Positions 16,465 to 26,342 of a stretch of DNA of 33,724 bases are shown piece after piece (the stretch's first letter is position 1; the number at the start of each line of letters is the position of its first letter). The notes under the pieces were generated by a model. That model was not told the origin of the DNA and did no database searches. It saw nothing but the letters and a program-made list of their open reading frames with translations. A program made the position numbers and the translations under genes. Location: NCBI GenBank assembly GCA_022360055.1, contig JAKSDO010000262.1, positions 1 to 33,724 on the forward strand, given 5' to 3'. Source of the stretch: Cytophagales bacterium. GTDB lineage: Bacteria; Bacteroidota; Bacteroidia; Cytophagales; Cyclobacteriaceae.

Positions 16465-16876
16465 ATACAATTACCAATAAAACCTTCATGTGATACCTCT
16501 TTGTATTTATCCCAAAAAAGTAAAGGTATGCTGTCCTCGTATAACCGGAAGCTCATTAATGTCTCAAAAAAGAGAAGTTTTGTTTTACCGGGTTAAAAGA
16601 ATACTGAGTTTACGATCACATTGCCCAAAAGAGAGGCTCATGAAACAATAATCAACTTTTTTGAGACAATGATCCTTTTTGGAATACGGATGGACTCCTA
16701 ATTTTGGCATTATCCTATTTTTTCATCATGGGTGGTCGATAGTTAATTAAATTTGTGGAACTGAAGTATAAAAGCGCTGAAACCCTCAGGTTTTATATTG
16801 TAATACAGTGATTTACTAAAAGCTATGGTAATTAATGGATTTTGAAGTAGAGTAGAATAAATCTTTCATTTCACTT
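16465..16876 (+). other. Long leader and regulatory region of HTCS1
   Basis: No gene. It holds the 21-bp repeat promoter (16643-16706). An inverted partial copy of the same element lies about 109 bases upstream: 16555-16572 is the reverse complement of a GAGACATTAAT-type sequence with the same T-run as 16656-16673. Between the predicted transcription start (about 16713) and the coding start is a leader of about 165 bases. It contains very short ATG frames such as the six-codon frame at 16825. Confidence 0.55.
16643..16706 (+). promoter_or_regulatory. 21-bp repeat promoter B, driving HTCS1
   Basis: AAACAATAAT (16643-16652) and AGACAATGAT (16664-16673) start 21 bases apart. Exactly 25 bases later lies TAATTTTG (16699-16706), a perfect match to the Bacteroidota -7 consensus TAnnTTTG. 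It is nearly identical to the element at 27706-27736. It places an HTCS gene inside the regulon that its own DNA-binding domain may control. Confidence 0.75.
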
Positions 16877-19800
16877 TTGCGAGACAACACTAACATTCGG
16901 GGGATTCTTTTGACGTTTTTAACTGGGTTAACCTTTTCGTTGAGTTCCCAAACGCCTTATCAATATATATCTTATGCTCAAAAAGAAGGCCTTTCCAATG
17001 ATTTTGTGGAAACCGTAGTTCAGGATCATCATGGATTTTTATGGATTGGTACCAGAAATGGACTCAATCGTTTTGACGGGCAACAATTTTTAGAATTTCG
17101 CCATGATCCGGAAGACTCCACTTCTATTAGCAGCAATTGGATAACAAAATTATACGAAGACAGTCGGCAAAATTTATGGATCGGCACCATTAATGGCCTC
17201 AGTAAATTAAACAAGGCGCTTGGTCGTTTTGAAAGAATAGCGTTCAAGCCGTACATAAAAACAGCTATACCGGTTGGTATAAGTAATATTTATGAAGATT
17301 ATAAACAGAATATTTGGGTAAGTACACAAAACTCCGGTCTCTTTAAATTGACTCCCGATAAGGATGAAACCTTGTTCCATCATATATATTACGGTCACAG
17401 CCCTCAATCGACCAACTCATTAAAGAGTAATCAGGCGCGGAGATTTTTGGAAGATCAAAACCACCATTTATGGATGGGTCATTCCGGGGGGGTGGATCGT
17501 CTGAATCCTCACACCGATAAGGTAGACCATTATCTGTTTCCAACTATTCAAAATAGGAAACCCAATATTCGTGATTGCACATACCTAACCACAGATGCTC
17601 ACGGAACAATCATTGCAGCCACTAAATTTAGGGGGATGTATTTTATTCGACCCTCTGATCCGGCGCCGGCGCTCAGACCTTTTAAAGAATATTTTGCCTT
17701 ATCATCTTCAAATCTTCCAGATTTTTCCGGACTGGAAATCGATTGTATACAAATAAGTACACCTGGATATTTACTGATTGGTACTGACCATGGTTTATTT
17801 CAGGTTGATTTGAAAAATGCCAACTACACCCACCTGACTAAAGAGATTTTACCACTGGTTCCCATCAGGTCCTTATTGACAGATAGACAAGGCAATCTTT
17901 GGTTGGGAACCAGCGGTGATGGATTATTGAAACTGACCACTTTGCCAGATCCATTCCGATTCTATCAACACGAGCCGCATGATACCTCCTCCATTTCAGA
18001 AGGACATGTGACTACCGTACTGGAGGATGACTCGGGGAATATCTGGATCGGAACTTCAGGATCAGGATTAGACAAACTTAAATACGATCATCAAGGACAA
18101 CTTATTAAAGAGCAAAACTTTAAACGTAATTTCAGACAAAGCAATTCCTTACTGGATGATAGAATTATCAGGATTTTAAAAGATCATCAGGGGCAACTTT
18201 GGATAGGTACCAAAGGATACGGATTAAATAAGTTAGACCCTATTTCCGGCCGATTTCAGGCTTTCCTTCACGATCCTGATAATCCGTATTCCCTGACTGA
18301 TAATCGCGTCCGAGGATTATGCGAAGATCACCGGGGTTTTATCTGGGTAGGAAGCCTCTCAGAAGGGTTAAACCGCCTGGACCCTCTGAGCGGAGAGGTG
18401 AAGCGGTTTCAACACGACCCTAATAACTCCAATTCAATATTGAGTAATTCAATCAGAACCTTATTTACGGATTCGGAAGGATATATTTGGATCGGTTTTT
18501 CTTGGGGACTGGACAGACTTGATCCGGAAAAGGAAGAGTTTACCCATTTTGTATATAACCCAAATGATCCCGGATCCTTTAATCAGGGGATCGTTTGGTG
18601 CATTTACGAAGACCTGGAAAAGAATCTCTGGGTGGGTACCGGAAATGGTCTTTGCAGGTTTGATCGGAATTCAAACAGGTTTGAACGTTTTTATGAAGAA
18701 GATGGCCTTCCGAGCAACACCATCGTTGGGCTGTTGGAAGACAAAAGCGGAGTTCTATGGATCAGCACGGATAAGGGATTGGCGCGACAAATACCGGCCA
18801 CACTTAAAAATGCCTTCCATTCATTTACTTTTGAAGATGGTCTGGAAACAGTTTCCTTCTTGCCTGAAGCCAATGTGGCTAGTAAGAACAACAGCTATCT
18901 GTATTTTGGAACAACCGATGGCTTGGTAAGGGTAAACCCTGAAGGTATAAGACACGACCGGTATGAAGCGAAATTGGTATTGAACTCTGTTTCAAAACTT
19001 CAGTTCGATGGCAAGGATAATGTGCCTGCTATGGACTACTTTATTAGTGATAAGAAAGAAACCACATTTTCATACAAAGACAAAATCATTAGATTTCGCT
19101 TGTCTGATTTAAATTTATCAAGAAAGTGTAAGCACGAATATGAATATCAATTGGAGGGCTTTGATCAACGGTGGATAAAACTCGGGGAAAACATGGATAT
19201 GAACTTTACAGATCTTGGCCCAGGAAATTATACATTGAAGGCCAGAAGCAGAAACGTGGATACGGATACCAGTAAGGAAGTTCAGTTATTGACAATTTCC
19301 ATATTTCCTCCCTGGTGGAATAATCCCTGGGCTTATTTCTTTTATCTGGTCACCTTGATAGGATTAATTTTATTTTTTTATCGCTTTCAACTCAAACGTC
19401 AATTGGAATACCGGGAAACTAAACGCCTGCAAGCGTTAGATGAGTGCAAAAACCGGATGTATACCAATATCACGCATGAGTTTCGTACACCCCTTACCGT
19501 TATCCAGGGAGTTACCAATCGGATTAGCGGTCACGATAGGGAGAAGCAACTCATTTTGCGCAGTAGTAGTAATATGCTCAGCCTTGTGAATCAAATTCTG
19601 GACTTATGCAAGCTGAAATCCGGTAAAATGAAGCTAAACATGGTGTATGGTAATGTTATTGGATATCTTCACGAGATTTTAGAATCTTTTTACACATTAG
19701 CTGAAAACAAAGGGGTGTCGCTCCATTTTCTCAGTGAGGCCGCGGATCTTATGATGGATTACGATGAGGAAAAGTTTTTTCGCATAGTATCTAATCTGCT

Positions 19801-21019
19801 ATCTAATGCCATTAAATTTACTCCCAGAGGAGGGAATATTTACGTGAATGTCCGCGAGTGCATCACATCCAATTGCATGTTGAAGGCAATGGCTCATGAT
19901 TCAAACCTGTCGGTTGTTATACAGGATACGGGCATTGGCATACCAAAGGAGGAATTACCTCATATATTTAATCACTTTTATCAGGTAGATTCCCTTACTG
20001 ATGCCACACAGAAGGAATTTAGACAAGCCAGTGGGGGTGCGGGGGTAGGGTTGGCCTTATGTGAGGAGTTGGTGAAATTATTGGGAGGAACCTTAACTGT
20101 AGAAAGCAAGCCAAATCAAGGCACGGTTTTCAATCTCAGACTTCCCATCAGCCGGGAGGCCCAACTATCAAGTGAGAATCCAGATCCCGAAAGTGTTGGC
20201 CCTGATCCTGCTTTGATCCAGGACGAGCGTATGGGTGAAAATAGTGACAGGTGGTTTCCGGAAGAAGCCTCCCCAAGCTTACTAATTATCGAAGATAATC
20301 CTGATGTTATGGATTTTGTCTGTGGTCTGGTCGAAAATGATTACAAAGTATCGACTGCACAGAATGGACAGGAAGGTATTGAAAAAGCTATCGAACAAAT
20401 CCCTGATATCATTATTAGTGATGTCGTGATGCCCTGTGTGGACGGATTTGAGGTTTGTGAGATCCTCAAAAACGATGAACGCACCAGTCACATTCCAATT
20501 GTTCTATTAACTGCTAAGGTTGGTATTGAATCCCGCATTTCAGGCTTTAAGCGAGGGGCAGATGCATATCTTACCAAACCCTTTCACGAGGAAGAATTAA
20601 TTGTTCAGCTTGATCAATTGCTTACTTTAAAGAAGCGTTTGCAGCAAAGATATAAATCTTTTGAATCGCCATTGCCTACTTCAGAGCCAGCTCTTCAGCA
20701 AGAAGATGCTTTTATCGTGAAAGTCCGGAAGACAATAGAGGGAAAAATGGGAAATAAAGATTTTAATACCACACAACTGTGTCTGGCGCTTGGTATGAGC
20801 CGTTCCCAGTTGCACCTCAAGATTAAGGCCCTTACCAATCGCTCTACCTCCAATTATATTCAAGCGGTGCGTCTGCAAAAGGCCAGAGAGCTTTTGAGCA
20901 CCACAAATTACAAGATCGTTGAAATTGCGAATAAGGTCGGCTTTCAGAATACTCCTTATTTTTCCCGTCTATTTTCCAAAGAATTCGGGGTGCCTCCTAG
21001 TGATTTCAGGAACAATTAG
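16877..21019 (+). CDS. Hybrid two-component system protein (HTCS1)
   Basis: A 1380-residue one-protein signalling system. A signal peptide (ILLTFLTGLTFSLSSQ) leads to a periplasmic double beta-propeller of Reg_prop repeats; at least eleven have the form DxxGxLWIGTxxGLxRLD. Then a Y_Y_Y domain (about 750-812, YQLEGFDQRW), a membrane helix (about 818-838), a histidine kinase (THEFRTPLTV with His867; N-box SNLLSNAIKF; QDTGIGIP; GVGLAL), a receiver with Asp1182 (IISDVVMP) and KP motif, and a C-terminal AraC domain (about 1275-1380). It senses a periplasmic ligand and regulates transcription directly. No ATG is available before the signal peptide: the frame opens at 16856 and TTG 16877 is the most likely start, without a clear ribosome-binding site. 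Confidence 0.93.
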   Translation: MRDNTNIRGILLTFLTGLTFSLSSQTPYQYISYAQKEGLSNDFVETVVQDHHGFLWIGTRNGLNRFDGQQFLEFRHDPEDSTSISSNWITKLYEDSRQNLWIGTINGLSKLNKALGRFERIAFKPYIKTAIPVGISNIYEDYKQNIWVSTQNSGLFKLTPDKDETLFHHIYYGHSPQSTNSLKSNQARRFLEDQNHHLWMGHSGGVDRLNPHTDKVDHYLFPTIQNRKPNIRDCTYLTTDAHGTIIAATKFRGMYFIRPSDPAPALRPFKEYFALSSSNLPDFSGLEIDCIQISTPGYLLIGTDHGLFQVDLKNANYTHLTKEILPLVPIRSLLTDRQGNLWLGTSGDGLLKLTTLPDPFRFYQHEPHDTSSISEGHVTTVLEDDSGNIWIGTSGSGLDKLKYDHQGQLIKEQNFKRNFRQSNSLLDDRIIRILKDHQGQLWIGTKGYGLNKLDPISGRFQAFLHDPDNPYSLTDNRVRGLCEDHRGFIWVGSLSEGLNRLDPLSGEVKRFQHDPNNSNSILSNSIRTLFTDSEGYIWIGFSWGLDRLDPEKEEFTHFVYNPNDPGSFNQGIVWCIYEDLEKNLWVGTGNGLCRFDRNSNRFERFYEEDGLPSNTIVGLLEDKSGVLWISTDKGLARQIPATLKNAFHSFTFEDGLETVSFLPEANVASKNNSYLYFGTTDGLVRVNPEGIRHDRYEAKLVLNSVSKLQFDGKDNVPAMDYFISDKKETTFSYKDKIIRFRLSDLNLSRKCKHEYEYQLEGFDQRWIKLGENMDMNFTDLGPGNYTLKARSRNVDTDTSKEVQLLTISIFPPWWNNPWAYFFYLVTLIGLILFFYRFQLKRQLEYRETKRLQALDECKNRMYTNITHEFRTPLTVIQGVTNRISGHDREKQLILRSSSNMLSLVNQILDLCKLKSGKMKLNMVYGNVIGYLHEILESFYTLAENKGVSLHFLSEAADLMMDYDEEKFFRIVSNLLSNAIKFTPRGGNIYVNVRECITSNCMLKAMAHDSNLSVVIQDTGIGIPKEELPHIFNHFYQVDSLTDATQKEFRQASGGAGVGLALCEELVKLLGGTLTVESKPNQGTVFNLRLPISREAQLSSENPDPESVGPDPALIQDERMGENSDRWFPEEASPSLLIIEDNPDVMDFVCGLVENDYKVSTAQNGQEGIEKAIEQIPDIIISDVVMPCVDGFEVCEILKNDERTSHIPIVLLTAKVGIESRISGFKRGADAYLTKPFHEEELIVQLDQLLTLKKRLQQRYKSFESPLPTSEPALQQEDAFIVKVRKTIEGKMGNKDFNTTQLCLALGMSRSQLHLKIKALTNRSTSNYIQAVRLQKARELLSTTNYKIVEIANKVGFQNTPYFSRLFSKEFGVPPSDFRNN

Positions 21020-21421
21020 CAAAGTATTCAAATATGATTTTAAATACGTCGGTCCTTCATTGCAGCTATAGTCTTTACAGGTTAGTCCAAATTCCGCATT
21101 AGGCATAATTTGCAGAAAGAGATCCGATTCTCTTTGCTCAAAATTACAGATGGGTAACAAGGATATATCTTTGAGTTCAATGCGGATCATTGCTCGGCTA
21201 AGATTCTTGCCGTGATTTTTCCTAAGTCAACTTAAAAGCTTTTTAAATCCGGATCGATTGTTTTTAAATAGTGGTATCTTATACTAATATCAAGATGGTT
21301 TGATCCGGGTAGGGACCATTACAGGTGCCGGCAGCAACAGGTTGGAAGCCAGCCATCACTTGAAATAAATTTTGCGTAAATTAGTTAAGATTTTTAGAAT
21401 ACCCTCTATGCTTACTCAACC
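21020..21421 (+). other. Intergenic region upstream of HTCS2
   Basis: About 400 bases. No gene found. The 21-bp repeat promoter type is absent: the best weak decamer (21332-21341, upstream of a TTTG at 21371-21374) matches poorly and has no partner 21 bases away. The last 40 bases before HTCS2 resemble the leader of HTCS3 (GTAAGATTTTTA-like at about 21385 and 28530), pointing to common origin. Confidence 0.5.
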
Positions 21422-24400
21422 ATGTCAGAAACTCAGAAAAAATACGATGTTCAGCACTTTCGGGAATTTATACTGCTTCTGGCCGCTTTTATCCCTTTCT
21501 ACTCTACAAGTGCACAAGACCCTGTAGTAAAATCTTCACAGCAAATTGGACTACCTTATATTCAGAATTTTACGCCAGAAGATTATGGAGCCTGTCCGCA
21601 TAATTATTATATCACCCAAGATCAAGAGCAATTGATCTATGTGGCCAATGAGCAAGGGGTTTTGCAATATGATGGTGCAACCTGGAGACTTATTCCGCTT
21701 TCTAATGGTTCAACTGCGTACTCTGTGGCAACAGGGAGCGATGGTCTTGTTTATGTGGGAGGAGAAGGTGAAATTGGCTGCCTGACCTATAATGAGAAGG
21801 GCGATTTACGCTATTTATCTCTATTGGAAAAAATCCCAGTGCAATATCGGGATTTTTCTTATGTGTGGCAGATGGCTGCTACGAGTCGGCATATTTTCTT
21901 TGCTTCCGATAAGTATTTTTTTTTATGGCAAATTGATGGAACAGATGAACAAATGAAAGTATGGGTAGCAAAGAATATTTTTCATAACTGTTTTGTACTT
22001 AATGATGAGATTTATGTATGGGAATGGGATTCTGGATTGGAGCAGTTGATAGGAGATTCGTTGCAAGTAGTCCCTGACGGGGAGACCTTTAAGTTTAGTA
22101 CTATCCGGCTCATGGCGCCCGTTTTAAATTCAGCCGATGGAAAGATTTTTATAGGTACGGTTCAGCACGGTTTGTTTACTTATGACGGTGTCAAAGCCGA
22201 ATCTTTAGAACTTGCTCCGGTTGTTAAGAAATTTTTAGATGAAAACAGTCTTTACAACAGTGTTCCATTGGACGATGGCACCTATGCCCTGGGCACCACG
22301 AGAGGAGGTATCGCAATTATAGACGGGGATGGTCATATGGTCCAGTTGCTCAATACTTCGACTGGCCTCCAGGATGAGACGGTTGACTTTGTTTTCCCCG
22401 ATTGTCAAGGAGGACTTTGGGTCGCTTCGTTTGATGGAATAAGTAGGATAGAAATTCCGACCCCTTTCACCTTTTTTTCGGATGACCTTGGTTTGACAGT
22501 TGATACGAAAGGTGTTCTTTACCATCAGGACAGGTTTTATGCCTATGGTCCGTCTGGATTTTTTCAACTGACCGAACCGACTCCTAATGACTATCGAACT
22601 CATTTTCAATTAGTCCGTGGAGCAGCATCCCAGAGTCAGGTTTTAAAGATGCTCTTTATAGGCGAAGATTTAATAGTGGCAGCCCATAGCGGTGTATTTA
22701 GACTTAATCTGGATGGAACAGTCAATCATATTATTCATTATCCGGCACATTTACTCCAGCCTTCTCGTTTTTATCGGGACATCGCCTATGTCGGCTTGGG
22801 GAGCGCAGTAGGAATCATACAGGGAACATCCCAGAGGTGGAAATTGAAGGGGCATCTTCAAGGGATAAACGAACCTGTCAGAAGCATTGCTGAAGCATCT
22901 CCCGGTCGGTTATGGGTGACAACTATAGAAAATACCTTTAGTGTTCAGGTTGAGGATGAGAATTTTATGAAAGAAAACACGGATTCAAAACCTGATAGTT
23001 TAAGAGAAATAGCTACTGTTATAAAAAAATTTGATCAGTCCAATGGCCTGCCAAAAGGGACGATCTATGCACATAATGTGAGAGGTAATACTATATTTGC
23101 CACTTCATCAGGTTTTCGCAAATTTGATATCGGGTCGAATACCTTCGTCCCGGACTTCTCCCTTGGCTATACGGATACAACACGTAGTATCCATACGCTT
23201 TCTGTGCAACCCAATGGAGATATCTGGTTTGTCGGTAGTAATTCAACTGATGCAGAGCTCATCCGGTTAAAGCTATTTCCAGATGGCAGCTACCGGCAAA
23301 AGGCTCAACGTTTCCGACACATCCTTTCAAATAGAACAACGATCAATGCTATAGATATTGATCCATCCGATCCCGATATTGCCTGGATTTCCACTTCAGA
23401 CGGTTTGATTAAGTACAATCCCAAAGTGAAGAAAGATTATGAAAAAGCTTTTACGGCATTTGTAAGAAAAGTGTTAGCAAATGGTGATTCTTTAATTTTT
23501 GGTGGTTCCCTTTTAAACAGGCAATCGACCATTTTAAACTATGCCTCTAATGCCGTACGTTTTGAATATGCGGCCCCCAGCTTTGACCGACCTGCTAAAA
23601 CCCGATACCAGGTGTGGCTGGAAGGCTTTGATCCAGGCTGGTCGGAATGGATAGGGGAGGCCAAAAAGGATTATACGAATTTGCCGGAAGGGGATTACAC
23701 ATTTCGGGTCAAAGCCAGGAACGTTTATGGCGAGGTGAGCAAAGAAGGAAGCTTTACTTTCTCCATTCTTCCTCCGTGGTACCGCAGTTGGTGGGCCTAT
23801 TCTACCTATCTGCTTTTGGCAGCAGGAGCTATTTATGGATTGTTGCGTTTGAGATTACACCAGCTCCGGTTGCGTAACCAGGAATTAGAGACCTTGGTCC
23901 AAGAACGCACCCGGGTAGTGGAGGAACAAAAAGAGCGGTTGGTGGAGCTCAACCAGGTAAAATCACGCTTTTTCACCAATATTTCTCACGAATTTCGCAC
24001 ACCATTAACTGTCATCGCAGGTATGATGGAACAAATCAAAGATTTACCGGATCAACGGGTGAAAAAAGTCCGTAAGATTATTCAACGCAACACTTCCAAC
24101 TTACTCAATCTGGTCAACCAAATCCTGGAGCTTCGTAAATTGGAAACCGGTAGCCTGGAGTTAAATTTGATTCAGGGCGATATAGTCTCCTATCTGCGTT
24201 ATATCCTGGAATCCTTTCATTCACTGGCCGAGCGTAAAGGAATAAGTTTGCATTTCCTGTGTGACGAAATGGAAATCATCATGGATTTTGATAAAGAGAA
24301 AATGCTCCGAATCATATCCAATCTTCTTTCAAATGCCCTCCGGTTTGGTGCTGAAGGAGGCCGAGCCTATTTGATGGCATCTAGAATTCCAAAAGGACGC

Positions 24401-25516
24401 TCAACGCCTCCAGGTTTGGAAATTAAAGTCCTGGATACTGGTATCGGAATTAGCGAGGAAAAACTTCCATATATTTTTGACTATTTTTACCAGGCAGATG
24501 ACTCTGGCACACGATGTTCAGAGGGCACGGGAATTGGCCTCTCATTGACCAAAGCGCTGGTTGAGCTGATGAAGGGAACCATTAAAGTGGAAAGCAAACC
24601 TGGAAAAGGAACTACTTTTATAGTGTTTTTACCGATTAGCGAGGTAGCTTGTGTGGAAGCATCAGCTTGGAAAACTGATAAAGTAATATCGGGAATACTT
24701 GATGCTCATATATCGGGTGAAGCCGCTCCCGATCTGTCTGTAGCGGACCTATCCGGTGATATTGATAAACCTGTCGTACTCATTATCGAAGACAATACGG
24801 ATCTGGTAGAATACCTTGGGGCTTTACTAGGTAATCAATATTTATTGGAGGTTGCCTGCGATGGTCGACTTGGGGTTGAAAAGGCGCTAAATAAGATTCC
24901 TGATCTAATTCTCTGCGATGTGATGATGCCGGAAAAAGATGGTTTTGAAGTTTGTGAAATGCTCAAAAAAGATGATCGTACCAGCCATATACCGATCATA
25001 TTGCTTACAGCTAGAGCTGATGTCAAATCGCGAATAACGGGATTAGAACGTGGGGCGGATGCCTATCTTTCCAAACCTTTTAATGAAAAAGAGTTAAAGG
25101 TTACTCTCAAGAAATTGCTTGAACTACGCAGGGTATTGCAGGAGCGTTACCGCGCCTTTGACCGGATAGACCCTTCAGAGGACGAAGCGATTATGCGAGA
25201 GGATGCTTTTATCACTAGATTGAAAAATATAGTAGAAGAGCGCCTCACAGATGAAGCATTCGGGATTGCCGAACTTTGCGCCAAAATTGGCATAAGTCGC
25301 TCCCAATTGCATCTTAAGATTAAGGCTTTAACCAACCGGTCTACCTCTCATTTTATAAGAATGATTCGTCTGCAAAAAGCCAAAGAATTACTCCAACAAT
25401 CTGATTTGAATATTTCAGAAATTGCGTATTGCGTTGGTTTTCAAAACCCTGCATACTTTTCCCGGAGCTTTACTCAGGAGTTTGGTATTTCTCCCAGTGA
25501 GTTTGGCAAACATTGA
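21422..25516 (+). CDS. Hybrid two-component system protein (HTCS2)
   Basis: A 1364-residue HTCS starting MSETQKKYDVQ with a signal peptide ending near YSTSAQ. The periplasmic part (about 35-720) is a divergent propeller with few canonical Reg_prop repeats, followed by a Y_Y_Y domain (YQVWLEGFDPGW, about 728-795) and one membrane helix (about 798-816). A coiled linker rich in Glu and Arg leads to the kinase: SHEFRTPLTV with His856, N-box SNLLSNALRF, LDTGIGIS and GTGIGLSL, all intact. The receiver has Asp1166 (LCDVMMP) and YLSKPF; the AraC domain occupies about 1265-1364. It ends 3 bases before the convergent methyltransferase gene. HTCS3 is its close relative over the cytoplasmic half. Confidence 0.94.
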   Translation: MSETQKKYDVQHFREFILLLAAFIPFYSTSAQDPVVKSSQQIGLPYIQNFTPEDYGACPHNYYITQDQEQLIYVANEQGVLQYDGATWRLIPLSNGSTAYSVATGSDGLVYVGGEGEIGCLTYNEKGDLRYLSLLEKIPVQYRDFSYVWQMAATSRHIFFASDKYFFLWQIDGTDEQMKVWVAKNIFHNCFVLNDEIYVWEWDSGLEQLIGDSLQVVPDGETFKFSTIRLMAPVLNSADGKIFIGTVQHGLFTYDGVKAESLELAPVVKKFLDENSLYNSVPLDDGTYALGTTRGGIAIIDGDGHMVQLLNTSTGLQDETVDFVFPDCQGGLWVASFDGISRIEIPTPFTFFSDDLGLTVDTKGVLYHQDRFYAYGPSGFFQLTEPTPNDYRTHFQLVRGAASQSQVLKMLFIGEDLIVAAHSGVFRLNLDGTVNHIIHYPAHLLQPSRFYRDIAYVGLGSAVGIIQGTSQRWKLKGHLQGINEPVRSIAEASPGRLWVTTIENTFSVQVEDENFMKENTDSKPDSLREIATVIKKFDQSNGLPKGTIYAHNVRGNTIFATSSGFRKFDIGSNTFVPDFSLGYTDTTRSIHTLSVQPNGDIWFVGSNSTDAELIRLKLFPDGSYRQKAQRFRHILSNRTTINAIDIDPSDPDIAWISTSDGLIKYNPKVKKDYEKAFTAFVRKVLANGDSLIFGGSLLNRQSTILNYASNAVRFEYAAPSFDRPAKTRYQVWLEGFDPGWSEWIGEAKKDYTNLPEGDYTFRVKARNVYGEVSKEGSFTFSILPPWYRSWWAYSTYLLLAAGAIYGLLRLRLHQLRLRNQELETLVQERTRVVEEQKERLVELNQVKSRFFTNISHEFRTPLTVIAGMMEQIKDLPDQRVKKVRKIIQRNTSNLLNLVNQILELRKLETGSLELNLIQGDIVSYLRYILESFHSLAERKGISLHFLCDEMEIIMDFDKEKMLRIISNLLSNALRFGAEGGRAYLMASRIPKGRSTPPGLEIKVLDTGIGISEEKLPYIFDYFYQADDSGTRCSEGTGIGLSLTKALVELMKGTIKVESKPGKGTTFIVFLPISEVACVEASAWKTDKVISGILDAHISGEAAPDLSVADLSGDIDKPVVLIIEDNTDLVEYLGALLGNQYLLEVACDGRLGVEKALNKIPDLILCDVMMPEKDGFEVCEMLKKDDRTSHIPIILLTARADVKSRITGLERGADAYLSKPFNEKELKVTLKKLLELRRVLQERYRAFDRIDPSEDEAIMREDAFITRLKNIVEERLTDEAFGIAELCAKIGISRSQLHLKIKALTNRSTSHFIRMIRLQKAKELLQQSDLNISEIAYCVGFQNPAYFSRSFTQEFGISPSEFGKH

Positions 25517-25519
25517 TTT

Positions 25520-26317
25520 TTATCGTCGGACCGCACTTACCTGAAAGATGCGCGGAAAACTGATCACAGAATCGTTACGCTTTCTGAAATTTACCAATTC
25601 TGAATGAATTTTTTTGGCGGCGCTTGTCGATATTATACCTTCCTCAATCAATGCTTTAGAGATTCCGTCAAACATTATTTCTGCCATTAACTTGCCTTTC
25701 CCTTCTGTATGAACAGGCTGTGATATTTGAAGTTCCACATTCACAAATCCAGTTTCTTTCAATAACCAAGCCAGTTTTTGCCCTAGGTTGGCGTCAGCAC
25801 CTCTCTTTTTCAGTAAGCGCTGGTATAAGGATACGTAGCTGTTAAAATGAATTGATAAAGGATTGCTGAAGTGTCCGGAATAATCGGTATCTTCAATTAA
25901 TACCCTTCCTTTTGCTTTCAGAGCAAGCCAAATTTTTTTCAGAATTACTTTAGGGTTGCTTAAATGAGATAACAGAAACCTCGAATAAATCAAATCATAG
26001 GTGGATTTGTCATTTAATTCATACACATCAAATACTTTGAACTTGGCATGATTTATTTTACTAAGTTCGGCAGATCTAAACGCTAATTCAATAGATCGCT
26101 TATCAATATCCAGACCCAGAATTTGTCCACTAATTCCAATATGCTTAGCTATCGTAAGTGTTATATCTCCAATACCACAGCCGAGGTCCAGACAATTCAT
26201 GCCTCCTTTTAGGCCTGCCTTTTCAAGAAAACAGGTTGTACCGGACCTTATGGTGCCCAACAACATTTCAAGCTCATTATTTCCCATTTTTCCCCTATTT
26301 ATTGAGTACTTATCCAT
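25520..26317 (-). CDS. SAM-dependent methyltransferase, class I
   Basis: A 265-residue protein with a class I methyltransferase fold. Motif I is LDLGCGIGD (residues 43-51) with the acidic motif II LGLDID (about 69-74), a later FKVFDVYEL, and the LLSHL and GRVLIEDTDY segments. About 80 residues follow the core and may define the substrate. Small-molecule methylation is more likely than nucleic acid methylation, since no DNA/RNA target motif (DPPY, NPPY) is present. It lies 25 bases downstream of the stand-alone AraC gene on the same strand, so it is probably expressed from the four-repeat promoter. Its end is 3 bases from the end of HTCS2. The substrate cannot be determined here. Confidence 0.85.
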   Translation of the reverse strand: MDKYSINRGKMGNNELEMLLGTIRSGTTCFLEKAGLKGGMNCLDLGCGIGDITLTIAKHIGISGQILGLDIDKRSIELAFRSAELSKINHAKFKVFDVYELNDKSTYDLIYSRFLLSHLSNPKVILKKIWLALKAKGRVLIEDTDYSGHFSNPLSIHFNSYVSLYQRLLKKRGADANLGQKLAWLLKETGFVNVELQISQPVHTEGKGKLMAEIMFDGISKALIEEGIISTSAAKKIHSELVNFRKRNDSVISFPRIFQVSAVRR

Positions 26318-26342
26318 AGTTTTCCGTAGATCAACATTTCAG

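Noticed and set aside
21332-21341. CAGCAACAGG as a regulon site for HTCS2
   Set aside because: Only about 6 of 10 positions match and the position 21 bases upstream does not resemble the motif.
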